Assembly (NCBI RefSeq): GCF_031010175.1
Contig: NZ_JAUAMB010000007.1
Span: forward strand, 62,001 to 126,000
Direction of reading: 5' to 3'
DNA from: Halomonas sp. SpR1
GTDB lineage: Bacteria > Pseudomonadota > Gammaproteobacteria > Pseudomonadales > Halomonadaceae
Length of the DNA: 64,000 nt
Every line of letters starts with the position of its first letter. Positions within the stretch are counted from its first letter, which is position 1. This document shows positions 43,100-53,126 of the stretch, piece after piece. The notes under the pieces are model-generated. The model was not told where the DNA came from. It made no database searches and worked only from the letters and a program-made list of their open reading frames with translations. Position numbers and translations under genes: made by a program.

Positions 43100-43133
43100 C
43101 TGCTAATCTAGTAGCAAGCATTCAATCCGTCAA

Positions 43134-43229
43134 GGCCTAAACGGCGATCAGAAATCGGTAATTAAAGGAATAGAAGAGCATGCGAAGAAGGTTCGCAACA
43201 AAGATAGCGAGCTGTATCAGGAAGTCTAA
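43134..43229 (+). pseudogene. Fragment of a second thiC 3' end
   Basis: The plus-strand frame from 43134 to TAA at 43227-43229 encodes 'GLNGDQKSVIKGIEEHAKKV' and 'RNKDSELYQEV', which matches the last 31 residues of ThiC at 40,970-41,062 ('[20 protein letters not shown]', '[11 protein letters not shown]') with clear divergence. Nothing of thiC precedes it. It lies just beyond the tetR promoter, so the MFS-tetR pair is flanked by two thiC ends. Confidence 0.9.
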
Positions 43230-43497
43230 ATAGCGGCCTATTAAACAGCATTGCAAATGAATATGGCCCTTGAGCTTTAGGAAACTCAAGAGCCACCACG
43301 TGGCATGAGTTACTTTCTCTCCCCTGACCTTACGGATTATCAAGTGCTATTTAACCAGCCTCTGCTGAACCTGTTTTAAAGTATTTTTTCGCCTAAGTAG
43401 ATTAATTATACATTGCACGTGTATGATTCTCATTTTCTCAACGCACTGTTCATAGCGTTCTATTTAAAACCAACACTTTGCAAAGAACTGATTACAG
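43230..43497. promoter_or_regulatory. Promoter region of the large lipoprotein gene with a Fur-box-like site
   Basis: At 43419-43437 the minus strand reads GAAAATGAGAATCATACAC, which agrees with the Fur consensus GATAATGATAATCATTATC at about 14 of 19 positions, centred 70 bases upstream of the lipoprotein start. A TATACA (43406-43411) nearby could be the -10 box. I see no coding frame in the rest. Confidence 0.4.
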
Positions 43498-45210
43498 ATG
43501 AAAACCAAACTTTCCATAGCGGTTACCCTTGCCCTCTTCAGCGCAGGCATGCTCAGCGGCTGCAGCGATGATAACGAGCCAACCGAAGCCGCAACGCAAA
43601 AGGAAGCGTCGAAAAATAACGTAGCGCCAATGCTGAAATACGTTCCGGCTAACTCCCCCTACTTCATGGCCACGCGCGAAACTTTGCCTGAGCAAGATGC
43701 TTTTGATCTTTATCAGCGTATGCAGCCCATGACGACCCTTGAGTCAGATCTGGATGAGCTGCGCAACACGCTGCCCCAGATAGAAGACGATGAAGTGCTG
43801 CATGCGATGATGAAGCTGTTGATCGCCACGGGTGAAGAGCTAGTAGAGGTTGAGTCACTGGATGATGTGCATTCGCTGGGCCTCAAGATGAGCCCTCAGG
43901 CTGCTTTTTATGGGCTGGGTATTTTGCCTGTTATGCGTATGCAACTGCAGGATGAAGAGGCTTTTCGTGAAACGCTGCAGCGTATTCTGACCAAGGCAGA
44001 CATCACCCCGCGCACGGCCACCACTAACGGAACCGACTACTGGGTACTGACGCCAGAAGGCCCACTCCAGGCCATCCTAGTCATTGAAGACCAGCAGCTA
44101 CTGGTATCGGTAGTGCCGCAAGATGCCAGCGACGAGCTGTTAGCGCAGGTGTTGGGTAAAACGCTGCCCGACAGCACCATTGGGGATACCGGCGCACTGG
44201 CAGAGCTTGAAGAGCGTCATGGCTTCACACCTTACGGCGCTGGGCAGATTAACTCCTCACGGCTGTTTGATGAGCTGAGCAACCCCACGCATTCGGGTAC
44301 TCAAGCATTGATGAATGCCGTTGATGCAGAACCTCTGGATCTGTCCACCTGCCAGGCAGATATCGACCGCATCACCAACCGAATTCCTGGCCTTGTCATG
44401 GGCATGCGTGAGTACAACTTTGACCGCATGGAGATGAATCTCATCCTGGAAACCGATGAGGATATTGTCAGCGATCTGCGTGCCCTGACTACTCAGGTTC
44501 CGGGCCTTGGTAGCACAGGTGGAATGGCCAGCTTTGGATTGGGCCTGGATCTGCCAGTACTGCTTCAAACCGTTCAAAAATATGCTCAGGAAGTGCGTCA
44601 GAACCCGTTCAGCTGTGACGAACTGCAGGAGCTAAACGGCACTTGGAATGAGATTAACATGGCGATCAACAACCCGATCACCATGATGATTGGCCCGTCG
44701 TTGTCTGGCTTCAATGCTCGCATTGACAGCCTGACGATGAAAAACGGTGCACCCAGCGGTGTCGGCATCCTCACCCTCGCCTCACAAAATCCTCTGGGGC
44801 TGCTGACTACAGTGAGCGCTTTCATGCCGGAGCTGGGGGTTCTGGGGCTTGAACCAGGCGGAAAAGCCAAGCAAGTCGAGAGCATGATGTTGCCACCTGA
44901 CTCACCCCCGCTCTACGCTGCCATGTCTGACACTGCGGTTGCGTTGGGCGTGGGTATTAGCGATTCGGCGACGCTGCAGTCAGAGCTACAAGCCTCTACT
45001 TCGGAACGTGATCTGCTGTTTCATGGCCATATGACAGGCGAGTTTTATCAGTCCCTGGCCAATATTATGGAGCAGGCACCGTCCGATGAAATAACAGCGT
45101 CTGATATTGAAGTGCTCAAGCAATATGGTGATGCCTACAAAAATACAGAGTACTGGTTCAGAGTGGATGATGCAGGCGTTGAAATGAGCTTCTCGCTGGA
45201 ATTGAACTGA
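43498..45210 (+). CDS. Large hypothetical lipoprotein
   Basis: The 570-residue protein starts with a lipoprotein signal ('LALFSAGMLSGC'); Ser-Asp-Asp at +2 to +4 leave its sorting uncertain between membranes. The mature part starts with 'MLKYVPANSPYFMATRETLP' and repeats the theme of 'VPANSPYF' proteins: stretches of 'LLVSVVPQDASDELLAQVLG' and 'SFGLGLDLPVLLQTVQKYAQ' suggest a two-domain alpha/beta fold that bears two single Cys pairs. I do not recognise a named family. A Fur-like site upstream suggests iron control, but function is unknown. Confidence 0.75.
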   Translation: MKTKLSIAVTLALFSAGMLSGCSDDNEPTEAATQKEASKNNVAPMLKYVPANSPYFMATRETLPEQDAFDLYQRMQPMTTLESDLDELRNTLPQIEDDEVLHAMMKLLIATGEELVEVESLDDVHSLGLKMSPQAAFYGLGILPVMRMQLQDEEAFRETLQRILTKADITPRTATTNGTDYWVLTPEGPLQAILVIEDQQLLVSVVPQDASDELLAQVLGKTLPDSTIGDTGALAELEERHGFTPYGAGQINSSRLFDELSNPTHSGTQALMNAVDAEPLDLSTCQADIDRITNRIPGLVMGMREYNFDRMEMNLILETDEDIVSDLRALTTQVPGLGSTGGMASFGLGLDLPVLLQTVQKYAQEVRQNPFSCDELQELNGTWNEINMAINNPITMMIGPSLSGFNARIDSLTMKNGAPSGVGILTLASQNPLGLLTTVSAFMPELGVLGLEPGGKAKQVESMMLPPDSPPLYAAMSDTAVALGVGISDSATLQSELQASTSERDLLFHGHMTGEFYQSLANIMEQAPSDEITASDIEVLKQYGDAYKNTEYWFRVDDAGVEMSFSLELN

Positions 45211-45296
45211 TACCCGACAGTTCATTCAATACGAAGAACCCGCTGATATAAACGATTTATCAATATTAGCGGGGGCTTTGGAAGCCGTATAAACGC

Positions 45297-45322
45297 CAAC
45301 AGGGGGCCGAAGCCCCCTGTTG
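45297..45322 (-). terminator. Terminator with TTCG tetraloop
   Basis: CAACAGGGGGC (45297-45307) and GCCCCCTGTTG (45312-45322) form a perfect 11-bp stem; on the minus strand the loop is TTCG, an extra-stable tetraloop. It lies 18 bases behind the csbD stop and may also serve the plus-strand lipoprotein gene. Confidence 0.7.
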
Positions 45323-45339
45323 TAATCAATGTAAAATTC

Positions 45340-45525
45340 TTAGCGCTGTTTTTTCTGACTCTCCTTGGCATCGCCTTTGCCTTTTTGCAGTTCGCCTTTC
45401 GCCTGCTGGGCCTTACCTTTGACTTCTGTTTTGCTGCTACCACTTGCCTTGCCCGCAGTTTCTTTCGCTTTGCCTGCTGCTTTATTGGCCGTTCCTTTCG
45501 CTTTATCTTCTTTACCAGTTGCCAT
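45340..45525 (-). CDS. CsbD-like stress protein
   Basis: The 61-residue protein is a highly charged, Lys- and Gly-rich chain, 'ATGKEDKAKGTANKAAGKAK' followed by 'ETAGKASGSSKTEVKGKAQQ', ending in an 11-residue basic tail. That is the CsbD family, small hydrophilic proteins abundant in stationary phase and stress. It is cytosolic and likely disordered. The ATG at 45525 lies behind AGAGGTG; an ORF opening at 45585 exists but has no site. A strong terminator follows. Confidence 0.85.
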   Translation of the reverse strand: MATGKEDKAKGTANKAAGKAKETAGKASGSSKTEVKGKAQQAKGELQKGKGDAKESQKKQR

Positions 45526-45662
45526 GACGAACACCTCTAATCCGTTAGTAGGGAAAACGCCGTATGTGAAAGGTGCAAATAGCACGGCTAATCACATGTC
45601 GGCACACTCATCAGAGTAGCCTGTATTAAAAAAGTTGCGCTGATTTATTCATGTCAGGGTTT

Positions 45663-46751
45663 TTATGGCCGGTTGCTTGCTGGTAAACGCGTTGGCGCCC
45701 AGCGGTTTAACACAAAGTGTAGGCAGGCCATAGCCAACAACGTGAGGGCCAGTGCGACACTCATTGACGAGAACCTATAGAGCGCGCTGTATACCAGATC
45801 CTGCTGCGGGCCTAACGACTGACCAAATAGAATCCCCAGGGTAGTCAGCCCACCAAAGCCAATCCCCGAACCACCCCCTTCGTGAATGTGCTCGCGAGCA
45901 AAAAGCATCAGCCCCAGCCAATAGAGCAACACTACCAGTAAAAAATGGTGGCTCTGGGTATACAGAAGTAGCTGCATGAGTAACGCCAAATTGCATCCCA
46001 GCAGTGTTCCTACGGCTCGTTTGGCGGCGGATACTTTCGCTCCAGAGTACCCCAGCGTAAACAGCACCAAAATGGTGGCCATCTGCGCAGAAAGTGAACC
46101 CTGTAAGTCGAATACCTGAAACACCACAAACGAGAGCGTGGCGGTTAATCCACCAATGAAAGTTTCATGACGAACTTGCGAGGAAGTTTTGGAAGCTCTT
46201 GGTGGTGGCTTCCGGGCTTCTACATCGGGAAACAGCGTATGCATCAGCATGGCAATAAACACGGCTAAACCACTGGCAACGAGATTACAGGCCAGTAAAT
46301 CGCTCAAGTCCACATTAGGGTAGCTGGCGAAATGCAGCAGAATGCTGAGCGTCAGCACGCCATTGGCGCCAAACAGAAACAGCGGCCCTTTCGCCATCAG
46401 GTTAAAGCGAAACAGAAAAATGCCCAACACCACTAGGGTCATCACTACCGGCATATGTTTCAGCAACCCCACTACCAGGCTAACTTCGAGCACGTTGATC
46501 GATACATTGGCTAGAAACTGACGAATGATATGGCCATTAAGAATCGGCACCATGCCCAGTAAAAACATCGGGAAAACGGTAAAAAACACACCGTAGTTCC
46601 AGCCCATCAGCTGGCTAATCACAAACCCCAGCGTGCCGCCCCCAGCCACTCTAAGGCACTGACGCAGGCCATTCCTTGAGAGTTCGGGTTTGCGCTTAGC
46701 TGCCGCTAAGCTAGAGGATCCCGCTCTGGCAGACCTCTTTTTAATAAACAT
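45663..46751 (-). CDS. DUF2955/FUSC-like inner-membrane transporter
   Basis: The 362-residue protein has two bundles of five to six membrane segments separated by a polar loop near residue 180 ('PDVEARKPPPRASKTSSQVR'), an arrangement of the DUF2955 and aromatic-acid-exporter (FUSC/AaeB-like) proteins. It contains 'NYGVFFTVFPMFLLGMVPIL' and 'YSGAKVSAAKRAVGTLLGC' in its halves. Its start at 46751 overlaps the HlyD-type gene by 11 bases, so the two make a periplasmic adaptor/permease pair in the AaeA-AaeB manner. The exported substrate is unknown. Confidence 0.78.
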   Translation of the reverse strand: MFIKKRSARAGSSSLAAAKRKPELSRNGLRQCLRVAGGGTLGFVISQLMGWNYGVFFTVFPMFLLGMVPILNGHIIRQFLANVSINVLEVSLVVGLLKHMPVVMTLVVLGIFLFRFNLMAKGPLFLFGANGVLTLSILLHFASYPNVDLSDLLACNLVASGLAVFIAMLMHTLFPDVEARKPPPRASKTSSQVRHETFIGGLTATLSFVVFQVFDLQGSLSAQMATILVLFTLGYSGAKVSAAKRAVGTLLGCNLALLMQLLLYTQSHHFLLVVLLYWLGLMLFAREHIHEGGGSGIGFGGLTTLGILFGQSLGPQQDLVYSALYRFSSMSVALALTLLAMACLHFVLNRWAPTRLPASNRP

Positions 46752-47802
46752 AGTGCAGCCAACTGATGAGATGTGCCTGTAACCATACAAAAGGCTTGGC
46801 CAGGACAGCGTCACCGGGCTGGAGCTGTACCGTGGCGCGGGCGCCGCTGGGTAATAAGTTCGCGATTGGCTGAGTTAGCGCCAGGTGTACGCGCATACGC
46901 TGAGCATCGCGCACCCAACGATCAGTGGTGGGAATATCGGCCAACTGCCCATCGGCAGCCAACTGCCCTTCGCGGACACCGGCGTCCATGGCAAGGACTT
47001 GGGCATCAAATACCTGGCCCGGCCAGGCATCAAACACTACCCGCGCTGCGTCACCAGGCGCCACATGGCGCAGACTCTTTTCACGAAAATCGGCAATGAT
47101 ATCTACTGCATCCGCCACTACCGCTACCGCTGGCTGCCCCGCCTGAACATAGTCACCGACATCTAGCTGCAGGTTGGAAACACTCCCGGCTTGCGCGGCG
47201 CGCACCTGGGTATGGGCAAGATCCAACCGCGCTTGGGAGAGTGCGTTTTCCGCTTGGCGTAAACGCAGGTTCGTCTCGCCGACATCGCCCAACTGCACTT
47301 CCAGGCTGACTATTTTAGCCCTGGCCGCTGCCACGCTGGCCTGTGCGGTGCGCTCAGCAGCCACCTGCTGCTCATACTGTTGACGGGATACGCTCTGCTG
47401 CGCCACCAGGGTTTCGGCACGACGAAGTTCCCCCCTCTGCTCGTCAGCTGTCGCTTCAGCTGATGCCAGCTCCGCTTGCGCCGAGGTGAGCTCTGCTTCC
47501 AACTGGGCATTCTCCCGTTCAGCCTGTTCGCGATTCAGCTGTGCCTGCTCAACGGCCAATCGAAACGGCGCGGGGTCTATCTGAAACAGCACATCGCCTT
47601 TAGCCACATGTTGGTGATCACGCACCAATACCTCACTCACTGGGCCACTGAGTTCGGGCGCTATACGCGTTACCGGCCGCATCACTCGCGCCTCGGGAGT
47701 CATGGGCATAAAGCTATCGGCCACCAGAAAATAGATAAAAAGCAGCACAAAGGCAGCAAGGGCTATTTTCACCCAACGGGCAAATTTTTGATCAGGGGTC
47801 AT
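46741..47802 (-). CDS. HlyD/EmrA-type membrane fusion protein
   Basis: The 353-residue protein has an N-terminal membrane anchor ('WVKIALAAFVLLFIYFLV'), the biotinyl-lipoyl half 'RIAPELSGPVSEVLVRDHQH', a coiled coil of about 100 residues rich in Ala and Gln ('EAELTSAQAELASAEATADE'), and the second half 'LAHTQVRAAQAGSVSNLQL'. It should bridge an inner-membrane pump and an outer-membrane channel. The ATG at 47802 lies behind AAGAGAG. It is the first gene of the pair with the DUF2955 transporter, resembling AaeA. Confidence 0.87.
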   Translation of the reverse strand: MTPDQKFARWVKIALAAFVLLFIYFLVADSFMPMTPEARVMRPVTRIAPELSGPVSEVLVRDHQHVAKGDVLFQIDPAPFRLAVEQAQLNREQAERENAQLEAELTSAQAELASAEATADEQRGELRRAETLVAQQSVSRQQYEQQVAAERTAQASVAAARAKIVSLEVQLGDVGETNLRLRQAENALSQARLDLAHTQVRAAQAGSVSNLQLDVGDYVQAGQPAVAVVADAVDIIADFREKSLRHVAPGDAARVVFDAWPGQVFDAQVLAMDAGVREGQLAADGQLADIPTTDRWVRDAQRMRVHLALTQPIANLLPSGARATVQLQPGDAVLAKPFVWLQAHLISWLHYVY

Positions 47803-47967
47803 GCAAAACTCTCTTGTTAGCCACCAGGCATCCACCCGGCCAGCGCCTCTATACGGGCGCGTATCGTGTAGGAAATAGCATATGGGACTTTAGTCTAACA
47901 AATAATTAGCTTGCTAACAATATACATATACTTATTCACTACATCAGCGCTCAATAACAAGCTTATA

Positions 47968-48003
47968 AAAACAAAAACCCCATGGCATAAAGGCCACAGG
48001 GCT
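47968..48003 (-). terminator. Terminator of the outer-membrane protein gene
   Basis: On the minus strand CCCTGTGGCC, a short loop TTTAT and GCCATGGGG form a stem followed by TTTTTGTTTTT. It lies just beyond the stop at 48049. Confidence 0.7.
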
Positions 48004-48048
48004 GAGTACTGAGTGCTTAGTGATTCGCTACGCTTTTAAGCGAACGAT

Positions 48049-48558
48049 TTAGAACCGATAACGTAGACCAATGCTGGCCGCATCAAAGGTATAGTCAGAC
48101 TTATCCAGGTAGCGCATGTAATCTGCATTCACCGACAAATTGGGGGCTACGTCCATTTCGGCGCCGCCACCGTAGGAAAAATCACTCTCCCGGTTACTAC
48201 TAACCTCAACTTCCGTGAAGCCTGCTAAACCGTATAACCGCACTTCAGGGGCCACCGGAAAAATCCCTTTTGCATAAGCGCCAGCTAGATGATCCAGATC
48301 AGCACCGCCATCTGAACCGCCTGTACCTAAATGGCCTTCCAGAGCAAAATAGTCATTAAATTGAGCGCCGCCACGCAGGCGTAAGCCTACGTCATCGCGG
48401 GAAGAGCCTCTGTCTGGATCCAGGCTCCAGAACATGGCATCGCCGCCCAAGTAAGCTTGCGGGTAACCGAAGGACTGTTGTGCTTGGGCACTCGTTGCAA
48501 ATGCGCCTGCACCCACCAGGAGTACCGCCGAAGTAAGTGACAACATGGACATCTTCAT
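48049..48558 (-). CDS. Outer-membrane beta-barrel protein (YfaZ-like)
   Basis: The 169-residue protein has a signal peptide ('MLSLTSAVLLVGAGAFATSAQA', cut into pieces by an Ala-x-Ala site near residue 27), then alternating amphipathic strands, 'YPQAYLGGDAMFWSLDPD', and ends 'DAASIGLRYRF', with the final aromatic residue used by the BAM complex. It is probably an eight-stranded barrel of the YfaZ or OprD-like small type. Start at 48558 behind GAGGTG. A terminator follows. Function unknown. Confidence 0.75.
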   Translation of the reverse strand: MKMSMLSLTSAVLLVGAGAFATSAQAQQSFGYPQAYLGGDAMFWSLDPDRGSSRDDVGLRLRGGAQFNDYFALEGHLGTGGSDGGADLDHLAGAYAKGIFPVAPEVRLYGLAGFTEVEVSSNRESDFSYGGGAEMDVAPNLSVNADYMRYLDKSDYTFDAASIGLRYRF

Positions 48559-48635
48559 AGCTTGCACCTCAGTTAAAAAACAGTGTTTCCTTACACTTTT
48601 GTATTGTGATTCATAACTATGAAGAACGCAAATAT

Positions 48636-49574
48636 TTACCGCCCCTTGGATAAGCTCAGCACGATAATACCGCCAACGACCACGGCTCCACCGACTAGCT
48701 GTCCAGGGCTAAGCATTTGTCCCAGCACGAAATAACCCAACACCAGGGAGGCCACCGGCTCGATATTCATCACCGGCGCGTTGCGTGCCATATCGAGTCG
48801 GGGCACAAAAATAAACAGCGTTGAGAACGCCGAACCATACAGCAGCCCAAGGAGCGTAAGCCCCAGCCAGCCAGTGCTGTTATCTGGCAGGCTCATTCCC
48901 CCTGGCACCACACCAGCGATGCCGCCAATGATCATGACGATAAACACCGTTTGCATGGTCAAAAGGCTGCGCAGCGTACTGCCCACACCCGCCAGGCGGT
49001 GTTCGGTGACCCACAGCGCGCAGGCAAATACGAAGGCCGCCATTAATCCAAACCCAATGCCCGCGATCCAACCCGGCCCCATGGCATCAGCGCTAGCAAT
49101 CCAAGAGGGGATATCAAGCACCACCAGTAAACCAATTAAAATAGTGCCCATAATCAGGCAGCTTCTCAGCGTAGGGCGCGGGCCGCCCAATGCCCAACTG
49201 AGCAGCGCCAACTGAATGGGAAAGGTATTGACCAATAGGAGCGCAATCACCACCGGCAGTCTGGCTACGGCCGAGTAGAGGCTAACGCTCTGAATCGCGA
49301 TCAGCAGCCCCACCGTGAGCTGCCACGGCCAACTCCCCGCAGGCAGCCAGAGCCGTTTTTTCTGCACGATAACGAGTGCCACCAAAATCAGACAGGCCAC
49401 CCCTGAGCGGGTTAATACCGCCAGTAACAACCCGGTACCATTATCAAACGCCAGCCGCGCCGAGACATGATTGGCGGCGAACATGGTAGCCACAGTCATC
49501 ATTAACAGAATAGCCAAGTGGCGCGGCAGTAGTTTAGGCAAAGGGGACGCTGACATAAGAACAGAACGGCTCAT
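48636..49574 (-). CDS. EamA/DMT-family transporter
   Basis: The 312-residue protein has ten membrane segments made of two EamA repeats (residues 15-145 and 160-300). 'PVVIALLLVNTFPIQLALLS' closes the first repeat and 'PVMNIEPVASLVLGYFVLGQ' marks the end of the second, both typical of drug/metabolite transporters. It probably exports amino acids or other metabolites; the substrate is not predictable. It is divergent from ackA, with 171 bases between. Confidence 0.85.
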   Translation of the reverse strand: MSRSVLMSASPLPKLLPRHLAILLMMTVATMFAANHVSARLAFDNGTGLLLAVLTRSGVACLILVALVIVQKKRLWLPAGSWPWQLTVGLLIAIQSVSLYSAVARLPVVIALLLVNTFPIQLALLSWALGGPRPTLRSCLIMGTILIGLLVVLDIPSWIASADAMGPGWIAGIGFGLMAAFVFACALWVTEHRLAGVGSTLRSLLTMQTVFIVMIIGGIAGVVPGGMSLPDNSTGWLGLTLLGLLYGSAFSTLFIFVPRLDMARNAPVMNIEPVASLVLGYFVLGQMLSPGQLVGGAVVVGGIIVLSLSKGR

Positions 49575-49745
49575 TAAAAGAGTAGAAGGTGTAAGGTGAA
49601 TCTCGGGCGTATAGCCATCAATGGCTCAGCATGCCTCGCTTTTCCATAGAAGGCTAACGAAATTCAGGCGCTGCTTTTCCGCAACGCAGCATGTTATACT
49701 AAAGTCTATCTCTTTGCTCACTAACCTCCTAGCGAAAAGGTTTTT

Positions 49746-50930
49746 ATGAACGCACCGGTGCTGGTAATTAACTGCGGTTCCTCCTCTATTAAATACGCGT
49801 TGATTGACTCAGATCCTCAGGCACCGCGACTCGAAGGCATCGCTGAACGCTTGGGTAGCGAGGAGGCGCGCTTAAAGGGCAAAAACAGCGCCGGTGAACG
49901 CTTTACTCAGCCACTGCCTGGAGCCGACCATACCCAAGCCCTTAACGCAATCCTTGAGCGTATGGAGGGCCGATTACCGGCGGCTGTAGGCCATCGCATC
50001 GTTCATGGCGGCGAGCACTTCACCCAAGCCGCGCTCATCGATGATAGTGTCATGGCGGCTATTCAAACTACCGCAGCACTAGCACCACTGCATAATCCAG
50101 CCAATCTAGCGGGTATTGCGGCGACCCAAAACGTCTTTCCTACGCTGCCCCAAGTGGCCGTGTTTGATACCGCTTTCCACCAAACCATGCCGCCCCGCGC
50201 ATACCGTTACGCGCTGCCTGAAAACCTCTACGCCGAGCATGGCATTCGCCGCTATGGCTTTCACGGCACCAGCCACGCTTACGTTAGCCAGCGGGCAGGG
50301 GAACTGAGTAGCCGTGGCCCAGGTGGCTGGCTGACCGCCCACTTGGGCAATGGCTGCTCTACCAGCGCGGTGTGGAACAACCACAGTCTGGATACCAGTA
50401 TGGGCCTGACCCCCCTGGAAGGCTTGGTGATGGGCACCCGCAGTGGTGATGTTGACCCTGGCCTGCATGTCCACCTGCACCGCCAACTGGGCTGGTCGTT
50501 AGACAAAATTGATGACGTGCTCAATAAAGAGAGTGGCCTGCTGGGGCTTTCAGGCTTAACCAACGATATGCGCGAAATTGAAGAGGCAGCCGAACAAGGG
50601 CACGCCACCGCACAGTTAGCCATGGAGGTGTTCTGTTACCGTATCGCCAAATCGTTAGCAGCGCTCTCTTGCGCTCTACCCCAGTTAGACGGGGTTATTT
50701 TTACCGGCGGCATTGGCGAGAACTCGCCTATCGTGCGCCGTCATGTGCTGTCGCTTATGCCCCACTTCGGCTTTGCGCTGGATAACGACGCGAACGAAGC
50801 GACTATCCGCGGCAAAGAGGGCAAGCTGGATAGCGCTGGCCACGATGGGCCCCAGGTATGGGTGATTCCTACCGATGAAGAGGGCCGCATAGCCATGGAA
50901 ACCCGCCACTGCTTAGAGACACGTGTATGA
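49746..50930 (+). CDS. ackA: Acetate kinase AckA
   Basis: The 394-residue protein is a complete acetate kinase: '[18 protein letters not shown]' at the start, '[13 protein letters not shown]' near residue 83, '[13 protein letters not shown]' near 165, '[21 protein letters not shown]' in two parts, and '[18 protein letters not shown]' near 320. It interconverts acetate plus ATP and acetyl phosphate plus ADP. The stop overlaps the start of pta by four bases (ATGA), so both are translationally coupled for overflow acetate and acetyl-phosphate supply. Confidence 0.97.
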   Translation: MNAPVLVINCGSSSIKYALIDSDPQAPRLEGIAERLGSEEARLKGKNSAGERFTQPLPGADHTQALNAILERMEGRLPAAVGHRIVHGGEHFTQAALIDDSVMAAIQTTAALAPLHNPANLAGIAATQNVFPTLPQVAVFDTAFHQTMPPRAYRYALPENLYAEHGIRRYGFHGTSHAYVSQRAGELSSRGPGGWLTAHLGNGCSTSAVWNNHSLDTSMGLTPLEGLVMGTRSGDVDPGLHVHLHRQLGWSLDKIDDVLNKESGLLGLSGLTNDMREIEEAAEQGHATAQLAMEVFCYRIAKSLAALSCALPQLDGVIFTGGIGENSPIVRRHVLSLMPHFGFALDNDANEATIRGKEGKLDSAGHDGPQVWVIPTDEEGRIAMETRHCLETRV

Positions 50931-53110
50931 CTACCCACCCCGACCAGCCTCAAGCGATTCTGTTAGTACCCACCAGCGAGGGCGTTGGGCTTACCTCCGC
51001 CTGCCTGGGGTTAATTCAAGCGCTGGATACCATCGGCCTGAAAGCCGGCTTTTTAAAGCCGTTTATGCAGAACGAACTGAACGGCCCGGGGCTGGATCGC
51101 TCCACCGCACTCGTCTCCCGGGCGCTTAACCAGCGCCCTCCCTCGCCGATTTCCCAGGCACGGCTAGAGCGCTTACTACGCGACGACCAAACCGATGAAC
51201 TGATGGAGAATGCCGTCGAGCTCTATGAGCAGGTTGTCCAGCAGGCTCACCGTGATGGCAGCACCCTAGACCTCGTTGTGGTAGAAGGCGTAGTGCCTAC
51301 CCAGCACACCACCTACGCCACCCAAACCAACGCCCAGCTCGCCAACGCGCTTAATGCGCGGATTATTCTGGTGGGCACCGGTGACTTAAACGAGCCTCAG
51401 GCCCTGGCCGAACAGTTGGATATGCACGCCCGCAGCTTTGGTGGGGTTAGCTCCAGCCGCACCCTGGGCGGCATTCTGATGCGCATGAAGAACCTACCCT
51501 ACGCTCAGGAAGACGATCTTTCTGCAGCGCCGGGCACCTTCAAACCGCGGCTGGAAGAGTCGGTACTCAGCGAACTACGCCAGTACTCCCCGGCCCTGGC
51601 GACGGATAAATTCCACCTGATTGGCGTGGTGCCTTATAGCAAAACCCTTAGCGCCCTGCGCACGCTGGATGTAGCCCGAGCGCTTAATGCCAAGTTGTTG
51701 AACGAAGGCGAGGCAGCCAGCCGCCGGGTGCTTTCCACCAGCCTCTGCGCCCGCAGTGCTGCCAACGCGCTGCATATTTTCACCCCTGGCAGCTTGGTAG
51801 TGGCCTCCGGCGATCGGGATGATGTGGTGCTGGCCTCGGCGCTGGCGACCATGAATGGTGTTCAGCTAGCGGGCGTACTGCTGACCAACGGCTTTATGCC
51901 CAACGACAATATGATTGAGATGTGCCGCCCCGCGTTGAAAACGGGCCTACCGGTATTGGCGGTAGACACCGACAGCCTGACTACCGCCCAGCACCTCAGC
52001 CAGTTAAGCAGTGAAATCCCCATGGACGATTTCGAGCGTGCCGAGCAGGTGGCCCGCTACGTTGCGGCCCATATGGATCTTGAGTGGCTGAAAGACCACC
52101 TGAGCAGCGGTTATACCCGTCGTCTATCGCCTTCAGCGTTTCGCCACCAGCTGGTTAAACTCGCTCAGTTGGCCAAAAAGCGCGTGGTGCTGCCGGAAGG
52201 CGATGAACCGCGCACGGTTGAAGCGGCGATTATCTGCCAGCGCCGCGGCATAGCCGACTGCGTACTGCTGGGTAAGCGCGACGATATCGAAAACGTAGCG
52301 CGTAACCGCGGGCTGACGCTGCCCAAGGCGCTGACAATCATCGACCCGGAGAGCAGCCGCGCGCGCTATATTGGCCCCATGGTCGAGCGTCGTCGCGGCA
52401 AACTCAACGAACTCACCGCCGAGGCGCAGCTGCAAGATAACGTGGTGCTCGGCACCATGATGCTGCAGTTGGATGAAGTCGACGGGCTGGTTTCCGGCGC
52501 CGTACACACCACCGCCAATACCGTGCGGCCCGCCTTCCAGTTGATTAAAACCGCGCCGGAGTATAATCAAGTCTCGTCGATTTTCTTTATGCTGCTGCCC
52601 GAACAGGTAGTGGTCTACGGTGACTGCGCAGTGAATCCCGACCCGGACGCTGAAACCCTGGCCGAGATCGCCCTGCAAAGCGCCCGCTCCGCGGAAGCCT
52701 TTGGCATCGAGCCACGGGTCGCCATGATCAGCTACTCCACCGGCGACTCCGGCACCGGCGCGGATGTGGATAAAGTCCGCGAAGCCACCCGCATTGCCAA
52801 ACAACGCGCGCCACATCTGGCCATCGACGGCCCGCTCCAGTACGACGCCGCCGCCATCGAGAGCGTGGGCAAACAGAAAGCCCCCGACTCGCCGGTCGCG
52901 GGTAAAGCCACCGTGTTTGTGTTTCCCGACCTCAACACCGGCAACACTACCTATAAAGCGGTGCAGCGTAGCGCCCGCGTCGTCAGCGTAGGCCCCATGC
53001 TGCAAGGCTTGAACAAGCCAGTGAACGACCTTTCCCGCGGCGCGCTGGTCGACGACATCGTTTACACCATTGCGCTGACTGCCATTCAGGCCAGCCAGCG
53101 GGAAAGTTAG
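50927..53110 (+). CDS. pta: Phosphate acetyltransferase Pta, long form
   Basis: At 727 residues this is the long Pta type: an N-terminal P-loop-like DRTGG region ('[20 protein letters not shown]'), a middle DRTGG domain, and a C-terminal PTA_PTB catalytic domain from residue 395 ('[19 protein letters not shown]', '[19 protein letters not shown]', '[19 protein letters not shown]'). It makes acetyl phosphate from acetyl-CoA. It is coupled to ackA and convergent with glyA, 16 bases apart at the stop codons. Confidence 0.97.
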   Translation: MTTHPDQPQAILLVPTSEGVGLTSACLGLIQALDTIGLKAGFLKPFMQNELNGPGLDRSTALVSRALNQRPPSPISQARLERLLRDDQTDELMENAVELYEQVVQQAHRDGSTLDLVVVEGVVPTQHTTYATQTNAQLANALNARIILVGTGDLNEPQALAEQLDMHARSFGGVSSSRTLGGILMRMKNLPYAQEDDLSAAPGTFKPRLEESVLSELRQYSPALATDKFHLIGVVPYSKTLSALRTLDVARALNAKLLNEGEAASRRVLSTSLCARSAANALHIFTPGSLVVASGDRDDVVLASALATMNGVQLAGVLLTNGFMPNDNMIEMCRPALKTGLPVLAVDTDSLTTAQHLSQLSSEIPMDDFERAEQVARYVAAHMDLEWLKDHLSSGYTRRLSPSAFRHQLVKLAQLAKKRVVLPEGDEPRTVEAAIICQRRGIADCVLLGKRDDIENVARNRGLTLPKALTIIDPESSRARYIGPMVERRRGKLNELTAEAQLQDNVVLGTMMLQLDEVDGLVSGAVHTTANTVRPAFQLIKTAPEYNQVSSIFFMLLPEQVVVYGDCAVNPDPDAETLAEIALQSARSAEAFGIEPRVAMISYSTGDSGTGADVDKVREATRIAKQRAPHLAIDGPLQYDAAAIESVGKQKAPDSPVAGKATVFVFPDLNTGNTTYKAVQRSARVVSVGPMLQGLNKPVNDLSRGALVDDIVYTIALTAIQASQRES

Positions 53111-53126
53111 GTCTCATCCTGCCAAG

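Noticed and set aside
43137-43343. Minus-strand frame of 68 codons upstream of tetR
   Set aside because: It is antisense to the thiC tail fragment and has no ribosome site.
52133-53005. Minus-strand frame of 290 codons
   Set aside because: Antisense to the catalytic part of pta, with shadow-frame composition and no ribosome site.
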